NCBI GenBank assembly: GCA_021841935.1
Contig: JAKCDL010000008.1
Coordinates: 1 to 64,000, forward strand
Direction of reading: 5' to 3'
DNA from: Actinomycetes bacterium
Lineage (GTDB): Bacteria; Actinomycetota; Acidimicrobiia; Acidimicrobiales; Acidimicrobiaceae
Length of the DNA: 64,000 nt
The translations under genes were made by a program, and so were the position numbers. Below are positions 38,661 to 47,236 of this stretch, piece after piece; position 1 is the first letter of the stretch; every line of letters starts with the position of its first letter. Under the pieces are notes generated by a model. That model was given only the letters and a program-made list of their open reading frames with translations, was not told the origin of the DNA and made no database searches.

Positions 38661-39359
38661 ATGGGACAGCTAACACTTTTACGTCACGGACAAAGCACTT
38701 GGAATCTTGAAGATCGATTCACCGGATGGATCGACGTCGACCTCACTAAAAAGGGCGAAGATGAAGCTAGAAATGCTGGCAGAGCACTTCTAGAGGCAGA
38801 AATCATTCCCGATATTCTTCATACCTCTGTCTTGAAGCGAGCAATTAAAACGGGGGAGATCGCCTTAGACGAAATGGGACTGAACTACATCGACGTTCAG
38901 CGCCATTGGCGGTTGAATGAACGTCACTATGGATCGCTGCAGGGCAAGAACAAGGAAGAGACCAAGGAGCGCTTTTCGAGAGAGCAAGTTCGACTTTGGC
39001 GTCGAAGCTTCGACACTCCACCTCCAGCACTAGAAGTTGACGACCCATCGCATCCACGACACGATCGTCGTTACAAAAACGTGGCATCTGAACTTCTGCC
39101 AAACACAGAATGTCTAAAAGACGTCCTAGAAAGGATGCTCCCTTACTACTTTGACGTCATGGTTCCCCAACTCAAAGCGGGGCGATCACTTTTAGTAGCA
39201 GCTCACGGAAATTCACTAAGAGCCCTTGTCATGCACCTTGAGTCTCTCAACAGTGAGGAGATTTTAAACTTCGAGATTCCGAATGGACAACCGATTGTCT
39301 ACTCGATTGACGAAAATCTAAACGCAACCAGAACCCACTGGTTAGGTAGACAGGAGTAA
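38661..39359 (+). CDS. gpmA: 2,3-bisphosphoglycerate-dependent phosphoglycerate mutase
   Basis: About 232 residues, interconverting 3- and 2-phosphoglycerate in glycolysis and gluconeogenesis. LLRHGQSTWN carries the catalytic phospho-histidine, NERHYGSLQGKNK is the substrate loop, and AAHGNSLRAL holds the second active-site His. I choose ATG 38661 because family members begin right there (MGQLTLLRHG); the frame is open 30 codons further upstream to a TTG, with no matching family sequence. There is no Shine-Dalgarno, so it could be leaderless. It is divergent from the dnaK operon. Confidence 0.94.
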   Translation: MGQLTLLRHGQSTWNLEDRFTGWIDVDLTKKGEDEARNAGRALLEAEIIPDILHTSVLKRAIKTGEIALDEMGLNYIDVQRHWRLNERHYGSLQGKNKEETKERFSREQVRLWRRSFDTPPPALEVDDPSHPRHDRRYKNVASELLPNTECLKDVLERMLPYYFDVMVPQLKAGRSLLVAAHGNSLRALVMHLESLNSEEILNFEIPNGQPIVYSIDENLNATRTHWLGRQE

Positions 39360-39464
39360 ACTAAGCCAATCTCGCAATACCTTGACTGAAAAACGCCAAT
39401 CATCATTGCAGCTCGCAGTCCCAACTGAATAACTATCTCTCAAAGTTGGCCTAGAATTAATGTC

Positions 39465-40085
39465 GTGAAAAAATCGTTGCGTAAATCCGGTGTTCTAATA
39501 GCTATCGCACTTACTGCTGCTGCGTGCAACCACACTAAGGCTTTAGCGCCAGAGGGAGGGAGCCTCGGACTATCTCCTTCTGCGGGAGCCGGAGGAACGA
39601 ATGCTCCTTCCCTAAATGGTTCAAGTACCGCGAACGCATCATCCTTCAACGGGGCAGGCTATCAAACGCCTGTTTTCCCATCGACCACAGTTCCCAACTC
39701 CTACAACGGCGTACCCCTTGGACCTACAACCATAAAGGTAGAAAATACGAAGTATGGCCAAGTGTTAGCATCACCAAGTGGGCAAACGCTCTATATGCGT
39801 ATAGGTGATTCGCCAACTTATGCCGGCTGTAAATCTACTTGCGCTCTAGCATTTCCTCCCATGCTCACAAATGGAGCCCCACAGGCAACGGGCGGAATTT
39901 TAGCTGCGTATCTAGGTGTCTTGGCTGCGTCAACAAAAGGCGAGCAAATTGCATACGCTGGCCACCCGCTCTATACCTACTCGGGCGATACTGCACCTGG
40001 AATGATCTCGGCAGAGGGCGCGGGCGGAATTTGGTTTGCTATGACGCCTACTGGTGCGCCGCTTCGAGTAAAGACTGCCGGATAA
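39465..40085 (+). CDS. Lipoprotein with secreted-repeat (Lipoprotein_15-type) domains
   Basis: 206 residues, with GTG start at 39465. A basic N-terminus and hydrophobic segment end in the lipobox LTAAAC, so Cys21 should be lipidated and the protein anchored outside the membrane. A ~60-residue Ser/Asn/Gly-rich linker follows, then two units resembling the secreted repeat of PF03640: SGQTLYMRIGDSP with CKSTCA, and GHPLYTYSGDTAPG. Proteins of this type are found in actinobacteria and proteobacteria, but their role is not known; electron transfer or metal contact has been suggested for some. No obvious functional link to neighbours. Confidence 0.85.
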   Translation: MKKSLRKSGVLIAIALTAAACNHTKALAPEGGSLGLSPSAGAGGTNAPSLNGSSTANASSFNGAGYQTPVFPSTTVPNSYNGVPLGPTTIKVENTKYGQVLASPSGQTLYMRIGDSPTYAGCKSTCALAFPPMLTNGAPQATGGILAAYLGVLAASTKGEQIAYAGHPLYTYSGDTAPGMISAEGAGGIWFAMTPTGAPLRVKTAG

Positions 40086-40153
40086 CCTGACCCGCCACAA
40101 CTGAGACACCTTTAACTAAAAAAGGCGCCATTTATCCTGATAGCTTTATAGAT

Positions 40154-40585
40154 ATGTCAGATAACTCATTGCCATCAAAGATCGAGCGACTTCGCTCAAT
40201 TTGGCTATTTGCCGAATGTTCGAAGAAAGAGCTTCAACTCCTAGAACGTGCTTGCGACGAAGCTACGGCGTCCGCTGGAACGATAATCTGCGAAGAAGGA
40301 CACTTCGGTCGCGACTTTTACATGATTACGAGTGGAAGTGCAAAGGTGACCAAGAGTGGAAATGAAGTTGCTCGACTCGAAGCATCGGATCACTTTGGCG
40401 AATTAGCCCTGCTAGATCACCAACCACGCTCAGCTACAGTTACAGCAGTCACCGACGTTGAACTTCTCGTTCTACCCGCAAGAGAGTTTACATCTGTACT
40501 TGAAGAGATTCCTACGATGGCTATCCGTCTTCTAGCAACCATGGCGGCCCAACTTCGACGCGCAGACGAAGCAGCTTACGAGTAG
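40154..40585 (+). CDS. Stand-alone cyclic-nucleotide-binding domain protein
   Basis: 143 residues forming one Crp-type sensor domain (residues ~15-130): IWLFAECSKKELQLLER, GTIICEEGHFGRDFYMI, the phosphate-binding cassette region FGELALLDHQPRSATV with the conserved Glu and Arg that contact cAMP in the family, and a C-terminal helix. There is no helix-turn-helix, so it is not a complete Crp regulator. It may bind cAMP or cGMP and act through a protein partner. A very strong terminator follows. Confidence 0.85.
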   Translation: MSDNSLPSKIERLRSIWLFAECSKKELQLLERACDEATASAGTIICEEGHFGRDFYMITSGSAKVTKSGNEVARLEASDHFGELALLDHQPRSATVTAVTDVELLVLPAREFTSVLEEIPTMAIRLLATMAAQLRRADEAAYE

Positions 40586-40622
40586 CTCCCTTCGCGCCGA
40601 TAGTGGCCGAAAGTCTTTCCCA

Positions 40623-40661
40623 ATATAAGTGGCCTCTTAGCTTTGAAGAGGCCACTTATAT
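40623..40661. terminator. Bidirectional terminator, 16-bp perfect stem
   Basis: Positions 40623-40638 and 40646-40661 are perfectly complementary (core AAGTGGCCTCTT / AAGAGGCCACTT) with a 7-base loop AGCTTTG. ATCATTTATTCTTT follows on the plus strand. It separates the cyclic-nucleotide domain gene from the convergent etfD-like gene. Confidence 0.9.
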
Positions 40662-40693
40662 ATCATTTATTCTTTGCAAACTATCCAAAAGGA

Positions 40694-42745
40694 CTATTTA
40701 GACTCTAAAGAGTTCTCCAGGATCTGTGCGACATCTAGCACTTCAACGCTTTCGCGAGCCCCACCCTCGGCCTTTTTAGCCTTTACTGCATCGTCTAGCA
40801 TGATCATACAGTATGGACACGCTGTCGACACGACGTCTGGATCGACTTCTAGGGCCTGATCGACACGTTCTACGTTGACACGCTTTCCGATCTTTTCCTC
40901 TAGCCACATCCGAGCACCACCAGCTCCACAGCAAAAACCACGCTCACGATGTCTATGCATCTCTACACTCGTCACTCCTGGAACCGACTCAATAACCGAT
41001 CGTGGCGCATCGTAAACACCATTGTGACGACCAAGGTAACATGGGTCGTGGTAGGTAACTTTTCCCTGCTCCAACTTATTTACTGGAACAAGCGATCCTG
41101 CACTTACCAGCTCCTTGAGAAGTTGGGTGTGGTGAACAACCTCATAGTTTCCACCCAAGGAGGCATACTCATTAGCTATTGAGTTAAAGCAGTGAGGACA
41201 TGAAGCAATGATCTTTCTTGCCTTCACTTCATTTAGGGTTTCGATGTTCATCATTGATTGCATTTGGTAAAGGTACTCATTGCCTAGACGTCTCGCCGGG
41301 TCACCGGTACAGCTTTCACGACCTCCGAGGATACCGAACTTTACGCCAGCCCTATCGAGAAGTCGAGCGATCGATTGCGTGACCTTTCTAGCTCGCTCGT
41401 CAAGCGCACCTGCACATCCAACCCAAAATAGATATTCGACATCAGCAGGAATCTCTCCGTCGATCACGGGGATATCGATGTCAATAGAGTCGACCCAATC
41501 GAGGCGATGTGTAGATCCAAGGCCCCATGGGTCGCCCTGATTCTCGATGTTTCTCAGCATCGTACCTGCCTCAGTAGGAAATTCGCTCTCCATGAGAACC
41601 TGATATCTTCTCATATCTACAATCGCATCAATGTGTTCAATGTCGACAGGACAAGCTTCAACGCATGCACCACAAGTCGTACACGACCAAAGAACATCTG
41701 GATCTATGACATTTGGAACAAGCATTATCGGTTCAATAGTCGCAGTTTCAGCACTTGCAACTCGTGGCCCGAGAAGTTGCCCTGAGGTTGCAAATAAATG
41801 GTCGCGAAGCGACATCACAAGCAACTTAGGTGAAAGAGGCTTCTCGGTATTCCACGCGGGACATTGCTCCTGACATCTTCCGCACTCGGTGCAAGTGACA
41901 AGATCAAGAAGCTGTTTCCAAGAGAAGTCATTTATTTTTCCGACGCCAAAGACGGAGTCTTCGGTCAGTAACTCTGGATCCATATTGGGCGTCTTGTCGA
42001 GAGCGCCAAGTGCTCGGGGCTTACGCGAAAATGCAACGTTGACGGGAGCTGCAAAGATGTGTAGGTGCTTCGAATATGTAACGAAGACCAAAAATCCCAT
42101 GATTACACCTACGTTCGCCACGACGAATATCGACTCAAGAGCAGAGTTTGCGCTGTGGCCAAGTGGTTTGAGGAGCACAGCCAACCCGTGGCTTGCAAAG
42201 GCAAAATTAGAGTAAGCAAAGTCGCCGGTATTGACCTGAGCAGCTCGATAGACGAGCAGCGTAATGATCACTAGAGCAATCCCTAGTAAAACCAACCAAG
42301 CAGCGTCATTATGAGAACCGTAAAAGCGCGATTGACGCTCTTTCTTGGAAGGAGCATTCTTGATTCGAATAACGGAAAAGACTACCAGAGACACTAAGAC
42401 TGCCACCGAGAAGAAGTCTTCAGTAAATCCCAACCACGAGTCGTGGCCTATCAAGGGAATTGCAAAATTCGATTGAAAGAGTGCACCGAAGGCCTCAATA
42501 ATGGTCGCGGTGAGAATTGTGAATCCCCAAAATGTAAAAAAGTGAGCGATTCCTGGAACCGTTTTCTTTAGAAGTCGCTTCTGCCCGAGTACCTCTTGCA
42601 CCTCAAGGTTAATCTGTTCCGGGATATTGCGACGACGATTAGGCGCCTCAACCCCGCTCTTTACCAACTTGAAGATAAATAGCCCTCGTCTAGCTGCGAA
42701 AAAAAGCGCGACGACGGTTATCAAAAGCCCAATAGCTGCCCGCAT
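40694..42745 (-). CDS. EtfD-like membrane iron-sulfur reductase
   Basis: About 683 residues. The N-terminal third has six or so hydrophobic segments (nitrate-reductase gamma-like cytochrome b). Two 4Fe-4S ferredoxin motifs follow near residues 285-385 (CTECGRCQEQCP and CTTCGACVEACP), then two CCG-type domains (CTGDPARRLG and CPHCFN; HDPCYLGRH, CCGAGGARMW and CPYCMIML) like HdrB/GlpC. This matches mycobacterial EtfD (Rv0338c type), thought to pass electrons from ETF to the membrane quinone pool during fatty-acid oxidation. I start at ATG 42745, with GGTGGAG five bases upstream; GTG 42751 is an alternative. No etfAB genes are in the window. Confidence 0.88.
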   Translation of the reverse strand: MRAAIGLLITVVALFFAARRGLFIFKLVKSGVEAPNRRRNIPEQINLEVQEVLGQKRLLKKTVPGIAHFFTFWGFTILTATIIEAFGALFQSNFAIPLIGHDSWLGFTEDFFSVAVLVSLVVFSVIRIKNAPSKKERQSRFYGSHNDAAWLVLLGIALVIITLLVYRAAQVNTGDFAYSNFAFASHGLAVLLKPLGHSANSALESIFVVANVGVIMGFLVFVTYSKHLHIFAAPVNVAFSRKPRALGALDKTPNMDPELLTEDSVFGVGKINDFSWKQLLDLVTCTECGRCQEQCPAWNTEKPLSPKLLVMSLRDHLFATSGQLLGPRVASAETATIEPIMLVPNVIDPDVLWSCTTCGACVEACPVDIEHIDAIVDMRRYQVLMESEFPTEAGTMLRNIENQGDPWGLGSTHRLDWVDSIDIDIPVIDGEIPADVEYLFWVGCAGALDERARKVTQSIARLLDRAGVKFGILGGRESCTGDPARRLGNEYLYQMQSMMNIETLNEVKARKIIASCPHCFNSIANEYASLGGNYEVVHHTQLLKELVSAGSLVPVNKLEQGKVTYHDPCYLGRHNGVYDAPRSVIESVPGVTSVEMHRHRERGFCCGAGGARMWLEEKIGKRVNVERVDQALEVDPDVVSTACPYCMIMLDDAVKAKKAEGGARESVEVLDVAQILENSLESK

Positions 42746-42885
42746 TAACACTCCACCCTAACCAAACCATGACGTAAGAAATTAAATTCGCTGTTCGCGT
42801 CTATTGCCTAAGCGATACTACTCGAATCTACTACCTAGATAAAGCTATTTTCTAAGGTCACCTGTTTTATTACCAATCAGTAACC

Positions 42886-43455
42886 TTATTGTTCACCAAA
42901 GTTTTTATAGCTCTGCGAAGGTGTCGGTCCACGTTGATTTTGATACTTCGAACCAAGCTCTGGACTGCCGTAGGGCACTTCGGCTTCGGTAGTCATCATC
43001 AGAAATGAAATTTGACCGATCTTCATTCCTGGGTACACCGTTATTGGCAGGTTAGCGACGTTAGATAGTTCAAGGGTGATATTTCCATCAAATCCTGGAT
43101 CAATAAAACCCGCCGTAGAATGAATCAACAAGCCAAGCCTACCTAATGATGATTTTCCCTCGAGTCGTCCAACTAGGTTTGAGCTCAACGAGACACGTTC
43201 TAACGTCGAGCCAAGAACAAACTCGCCAGGGTGCAGAATAAAAACTCCATCATTATCGACCTCTACCAGTTCAGTCATCGAACTTTGGTCTTCACGGACA
43301 TCAATAATGCTCGCGGTATGGTTACGGAAAATCCTAAAAAAACGATCAACTCTGAGATCCACCGATGATGGCTGAACTGCATTATCACCAAGCGGATCTA
43401 TAACTATCCGACCTTGGGCCATCTCTTCACGAATTGTACGATCTGAAAGTATCAT
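42886..43455 (-). CDS. dcd: dCTP deaminase, probably dUMP-forming (bifunctional)
   Basis: 189 residues from ATG 43455 ([12 protein letters not shown]). The frame is open 13 codons further upstream, without family resemblance. The core [20 protein letters not shown] closely matches the mycobacterial bifunctional dCTP deaminase/dUTPase, whereas E. coli-type monofunctional enzymes read HVTAHRIDPG here. [20 protein letters not shown] and the C-terminal [15 protein letters not shown] also fit. It converts dCTP straight to dUMP for thymidylate synthesis. The gene is divergent from tRNA-Gly. Confidence 0.93.
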   Translation of the reverse strand: MILSDRTIREEMAQGRIVIDPLGDNAVQPSSVDLRVDRFFRIFRNHTASIIDVREDQSSMTELVEVDNDGVFILHPGEFVLGSTLERVSLSSNLVGRLEGKSSLGRLGLLIHSTAGFIDPGFDGNITLELSNVANLPITVYPGMKIGQISFLMMTTEAEVPYGSPELGSKYQNQRGPTPSQSYKNFGEQ

Positions 43456-43527
43456 GCCGTTAAAAGTAGTAGAAGAGCTACAGGCACCCGACAAGGATTG
43501 ACGTCGTGGTAGTATCTACAGAGAATT

Positions 43528-43601
43528 GCGGGTGTGGTTCAATGGCAGAATATCAGCTTCCCAAGCTGAGGACGCGGGTTCGATTCCCGTCACCCGCTCC
43601 A
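43528..43601 (+). tRNA. tRNA-Gly (anticodon CCC)
   Basis: Acceptor GCGGGTG (43528-43534) pairs with CACCCGC (43591-43597). The anticodon loop TTCCCAA gives CCC, and the T-arm is GTTCGATTC. Discriminator T at 43598 is followed by an encoded CCA at 43599-43601. Confidence 0.95.
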
Positions 43602-44019
43602 AGTACGATGCACATCAGTTACGCTACAAATTACTGTTACCATACAGAGCAACTGCGAAATAACGTAAAGAGCCCGTCACCTTGCAAAGCCCATTACCCA
43701 CATCACCACAATATCGCCGTGGTCAATCGCAAAAATGTTCAACAAGTAAGCTGTCTCGCCCTTACCGGTAGTTCCTAATTCGAACAAATTACAGTTCAAA
43801 AGTAATACCGTTCGATACCCATTTCGACAGATCAGCAGCTAGTCAACACTATAAGTGCTCAGTGAAGATGCCAAGAATGATCTCTAGAAGCATTTTGGTC
43901 TCAAAATTCCGGAGATCTTTTAATCCTTCGAGAACGAATAACCAATCCTTAACATTTTGAAGTCAATCTAAAAATATCTCGCCACCGTACGAGAATCAAA
44001 GATTACTAAGGAGCTAAAA
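43602..44019. other. Intergenic stretch, no gene seen
   Basis: About 420 bases between tRNA-Gly and the secreted protein gene. Short frames are present but none shows protein-like sequence, and I see no strong hairpin or repeat. The last 20 bases hold the ribosome site of the next gene. Confidence 0.6.
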
Positions 44020-44529
44020 ATGAAGACTCTAACTAAGAAGATAACAACTGCAGGATTAGGTATCGCCATCGTCGCAACTGGCGCTCTATTCGTTGACCAC
44101 AGCATCTCGAATACTGCAGTGAATCTACCATCCGCCCAAGTCGTAGGATCAACAACTCCCTTAGGTCCAACCCAAAACCAAGGAGGAACGAATAGACAAG
44201 GCGCTAATGGCCATAAAGGAATGCTTCAACGCGCCGAGCACGCAACTGTCGACCTCTACTCCAAGAAGAACGGAGTGGTAACTGTGACAATCGATCGAGG
44301 AACGGTACAGACGATCTCCTCAGCCTCAGTTACCATAACACATCCGGATGGAACGACCGTCTCGGTACCCGTCTCATCAGCCACACTATTTCCAAAGTTG
44401 AGCGAGACCACCATCTCCAGTGACATCGCATCAAACACACCGATTCGCGCGGTAGTTATACAAAAGGGCGGCGTTGCTACCCGCGTAATTGCATCGGCAG
44501 GACCATCGACCACCAAAACAACTGCCTAA
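44020..44529 (+). CDS. Secreted or membrane-anchored protein, unknown function
   Basis: 169 residues. A basic start (MKTLTKKITT) and hydrophobic segment (AGLGIAIVATGALFV) form a signal peptide or anchor. A Gln/Asn/Gly-rich stretch follows, then a ~90-residue Thr/Ser/Val-rich domain (KKNGVVTVTIDRGTVQ, VTITHPDGTTVSVPV) that looks like a small all-beta fold and recalls export proteins with DUF5666-like repeats. ATG 44020 has AAGGAG eight bases upstream. A strong hairpin follows. No known family is assigned. Confidence 0.8.
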   Translation: MKTLTKKITTAGLGIAIVATGALFVDHSISNTAVNLPSAQVVGSTTPLGPTQNQGGTNRQGANGHKGMLQRAEHATVDLYSKKNGVVTVTIDRGTVQTISSASVTITHPDGTTVSVPVSSATLFPKLSETTISSDIASNTPIRAVVIQKGGVATRVIASAGPSTTKTTA

Positions 44530-44562
44530 AGGGACAAGTTACCTAGGTCACCCAAGAACATC

Positions 44563-44595
44563 AAGGGCGTAAGGACTTTGTATCCTTACGCCCTT
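44563..44595. terminator. 13-bp perfect hairpin between convergent genes
   Basis: AAGGGCGTAAGGA (44563-44575) pairs with TCCTTACGCCCTT (44583-44595), 7-base loop. It is followed by AGGTTATT on the plus strand, a weak U-tract. It ends the secreted protein gene and lies just past the convergent Crp/Fnr-type regulator. Confidence 0.75.
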
Positions 44596-44632
44596 AGGTT
44601 ATTGTGAAGTGAGAAAAAAGCCAACAGTTCCG

Positions 44633-45379
44633 CTAAAGATCTGCGACGCTTTGAAGCATTTCGGGATTTGAGATCTTTATCGACCGGTATTCAACCTCTA
44701 AAATCCCGCGTCTTTGAAACTCTTTGAGAGCGCGATTCACCGAACTCCTCTGTGCCCCAACCATGGCAGCGAGCGCACCCTGGCTGATCGAAATGTAGTT
44801 ATTAGAGTTTTCGCTAAGAAGAAGTCGAGCCAATTGAACTTCAATATTTGAACCTAGAAGGGCCACAACTCGAGATTGAGAACTCACTAATCGCTTTGCC
44901 ACTGAGGTCATCCAAAGTCGGGCGATATCAGGTTCGTTATCAAGAAGGTCAATAAAGTCCGTTGGTTCGATATAGTAAAACTTGCAATCCTCAACTGTCC
45001 AAGCGCTGTAGGCCGTAGGCATCGACAGGATTGTAGCAATATCTCCATCAACACCCCCACTTCTTATCGAACCAACTATTTCTGTGTCCTTGGCACTTCC
45101 AATCTGGAGGTGGACAATTCCTTCCCTTAAGATCCAAACGCCGGGGTTGTTTTGCCCCTCACCGAATACCAAGGTCCCCCGGTCCATAGTTTTAATCTTG
45201 AGAACTTTACCCAGCCTCGGCAGGTCTTCCTTTATAGATCCCAGCGAGTCAACGTTGCCAACACATCGCGCGATCCAAGCCGCGGCCGCAATCCTACTTG
45301 ATCGAGCACCCCCGACTTCGCCCCTACTTCTGCTCAAAGTTTCTCTGAGTAGATCTCCAAAGAAATTTTTCTCTTCCAC
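44633..45379 (-). CDS. Crp/Fnr-family transcription regulator
   Basis: 248 residues. Residues ~55-165 form a cyclic-nucleotide-type sensor (RGTLVFGEGQNNPGVWILREG), but the phosphate cassette is not the canonical FGE..L.....R.A; it reads GDIATILSMPTAYSAW, so cAMP binding is unlikely. A dimerisation helix is followed by a winged helix-turn-helix (ISQGALAAMVGAQRSSVNRAL) near residues 195-220. There are no Cys residues arranged for an Fnr cluster. GTG start at 45379. A perfect 28-bp palindrome 20 bases upstream is the natural candidate for its own operator. Confidence 0.9.
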   Translation of the reverse strand: MEEKNFFGDLLRETLSRSRGEVGGARSSRIAAAAWIARCVGNVDSLGSIKEDLPRLGKVLKIKTMDRGTLVFGEGQNNPGVWILREGIVHLQIGSAKDTEIVGSIRSGGVDGDIATILSMPTAYSAWTVEDCKFYYIEPTDFIDLLDNEPDIARLWMTSVAKRLVSSQSRVVALLGSNIEVQLARLLLSENSNNYISISQGALAAMVGAQRSSVNRALKEFQRRGILEVEYRSIKISNPEMLQSVADL

Positions 45380-45398
45380 CAGCTCGCCTCGAAATGAA

Positions 45399-45426
45399 GT
45401 CAGAGGTAACGATCGTTACCTCTGAC
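45399..45426. promoter_or_regulatory. Perfect 28-bp palindrome upstream of the Crp/Fnr-type gene
   Basis: Positions 45399-45412 (GTCAGAGGTAACGA) are the exact reverse complement of 45413-45426, with no spacer. It lies 19 bases before the GTG of the regulator and 35 bases past the stop of the next upstream gene on the same strand. It could be an autoregulatory operator; a terminator is less likely because no U-run follows. It does not match the usual TGTGA-N6-TCACA Crp consensus. Confidence 0.7.
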
Positions 45427-45461
45427 GAAATATAGCGGATTGCAATAACTCAAAACCTACT

Positions 45462-45950
45462 TTAGGCAGATACCAACTTCTGCTGTTTGACCGAAGATCT
45501 CACAATAACGGTTCCGACAATTACGCCAAAGACGACGTGGCCGAGGAGAAATGCAGCTGGGCGCAGCATCGAGGTTGCGGCTTTATCAATTGAGGCCCAA
45601 ATTACGAATTCGTTCAAAATACCTATGGCTAAAGCTATCAAAACACTCAGCGACAACTGAGTCATTGACTTCGATTCGTGACTTTTCAGAACTCCCAATA
45701 TTAGAGCAAGTGCTGCACCAATCATCATCGACATAACCATGTGAATAGCCAGACCCTCGATTATCAAAGTCGAAGAATTATGCATTAGCGAAACACCTTG
45801 GTTCACTATGTGACCAATTACATCTAGAGGTGCAAAAAAGGACATTCCCTGAAAAAGCCCGACGATCATTTCAAAGACACCCATTGCCATCCCGGCTATA
45901 GCTCCGGCACCGAAACCTCTTGCAACTACGACCTTTAGTTCTCTATTCAT
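45462..45950 (-). CDS. Small integral membrane protein, unknown
   Basis: About 162 residues with four hydrophobic segments (around residues 17-37, 65-85, 98-118 and 135-155) and short polar loops. It starts at ATG 45950, where a GGGGAGG ribosome site lies ten bases upstream; the frame is open 11 codons further but that would include the ribosome site. Met- and Gly-rich helices (GAIAGMAMGVFEMIVG) are notable. I recognise no family. A 7-bp inverted repeat at 45976-45991 lies in its promoter region. The Crp-type regulator lies downstream on the same strand. Confidence 0.75.
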   Translation of the reverse strand: MNRELKVVVARGFGAGAIAGMAMGVFEMIVGLFQGMSFFAPLDVIGHIVNQGVSLMHNSSTLIIEGLAIHMVMSMMIGAALALILGVLKSHESKSMTQLSLSVLIALAIGILNEFVIWASIDKAATSMLRPAAFLLGHVVFGVIVGTVIVRSSVKQQKLVSA

Positions 45951-45975
45951 CTTTCGAATTCCTCCCCTACTCGCG

Positions 45976-45991
45976 GGTATCATTTGATACC
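45976..45991. promoter_or_regulatory. Inverted repeat GGTATCA-TT-TGATACC before the small membrane gene
   Basis: Perfect 7-bp arms with a 2-base spacer, centred about 33 bases upstream of the ATG of the four-helix membrane protein. Size and position fit an operator for a dimeric repressor or activator. Confidence 0.5.
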
Positions 45992-46104
45992 TTCACGGGT
46001 AGGTTAAGCATTTGGAGAGCTTGGGTATCGAGCAAATGTCTCAAATCAGCCCATCGTAATTTTGGAACTGTGCGCCTTTACACACTTTGAAGATCCAAAT
46101 CGAA

Positions 46105-47226
46105 TCAATTCACACAGCTAAGAAAGGCCTCCTTCACTTGCGAATCGAGCTTCAAAACCGAAGATCGTCTAAGCAGGACCTCACCTATCGCCGCCGCATC
46201 CACCAAAAATCCATCATGACCTACATCAGATTTAATCAAATCCATTGTGGCATTTTTGCCGATTCCAAGGGCAAGTTCATACTGAAGATGTGGATGAAAG
46301 AGCTCATCTCCGTCGACACCGATGACAATGGTCCTAGAGGTTATCTTTGAAAGAGCAGCCTCAACGCCACCTCTTCCCCTGCCTATATCGAAGTTCGACA
46401 TCGCACGAACCAACTTGATATAGGTATTAGCGTCAAAGCGCTGGTTCAACTTATCACCGTGATGGCGAAGGTACGAATCAACTTCATACATCTGCTCCGA
46501 TGACCCCTCTCTCTGAAGGGAAGGCTTATTTGAAAACCTATCATCGAGCTCGGAGGAGTTGCGATACGACAGATGAGCCACTCCACGCGCTAATGAAAGC
46601 CCCGCCTCTGGAGCTACGCCATATTCGTAGTAGCGTCCACCGCGATAGTTCGGATCCAATTCAATCGATCTAATTTGCAGCGATGAAAGTCCGATTTGAA
46701 ATGCAGTTGCTCTAGCACAAGTTGCAACGAGAGCTAGTTCATCAACCATATATCCGAAGCGATAACCCCATTCGAGAGCTCTCATCCCACCCATGGATCC
46801 ACCTATTACTAAGGCTAGGTGATCAATGCCAAGATGATCTATTAGAGCCTTTTCAACGGAAACCTGGTCACCAATGGTTATCTCCGGGAAATCAGCCCCA
46901 AAAACTGCTCCATTACCTCTTATTGAAGTTGGTCCAGTCGTTCCATAGCAACTACCAAAAACGTTAGGGGCTATTACGAAAAATTTGCTAGTGTCAATTG
47001 CTTTCGACGGACCAATTAGACCCTCCCACCAACCGAATGAATCACCTTCATGATGACTTGCGGCGTGTGAATCCCCCGTTAGGGCGTGAAGAACTAGAAC
47101 GGCGTTGTTCCTAGCGCTATTCAATTCTCCCCAGGTTTCATAGGCAACCTTTACATTACCGAGGGAAACTAATCCCTCGGTAATAAATGGAGAATCGTTA
47201 AAGAGTATTGCTTCTTTTCGATCCAC
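46105..47226 (-). CDS. metX: Homoserine O-acetyltransferase
   Basis: 373 residues, an alpha/beta-hydrolase-fold enzyme that acetylates homoserine for methionine synthesis. The nucleophile elbow is GGSMGGMRALEW; LHALTGDSHAA and NVFGSCYGTTGPTS are MetX hallmarks, and the catalytic His lies in DVGHDGFLVD near the end. I start at GTG 47226, which has GAGGAG six bases upstream and lies ten bases after the metY stop; the open frame extends 25 codons further into metY. It is co-transcribed with metY behind the SAM riboswitch. Acetyl- versus succinyl-specificity is not provable by eye. Confidence 0.94.
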   Translation of the reverse strand: MDRKEAILFNDSPFITEGLVSLGNVKVAYETWGELNSARNNAVLVLHALTGDSHAASHHEGDSFGWWEGLIGPSKAIDTSKFFVIAPNVFGSCYGTTGPTSIRGNGAVFGADFPEITIGDQVSVEKALIDHLGIDHLALVIGGSMGGMRALEWGYRFGYMVDELALVATCARATAFQIGLSSLQIRSIELDPNYRGGRYYEYGVAPEAGLSLARGVAHLSYRNSSELDDRFSNKPSLQREGSSEQMYEVDSYLRHHGDKLNQRFDANTYIKLVRAMSNFDIGRGRGGVEAALSKITSRTIVIGVDGDELFHPHLQYELALGIGKNATMDLIKSDVGHDGFLVDAAAIGEVLLRRSSVLKLDSQVKEAFLSCVN

Positions 47227-47236
47227 CGAATTCTCC

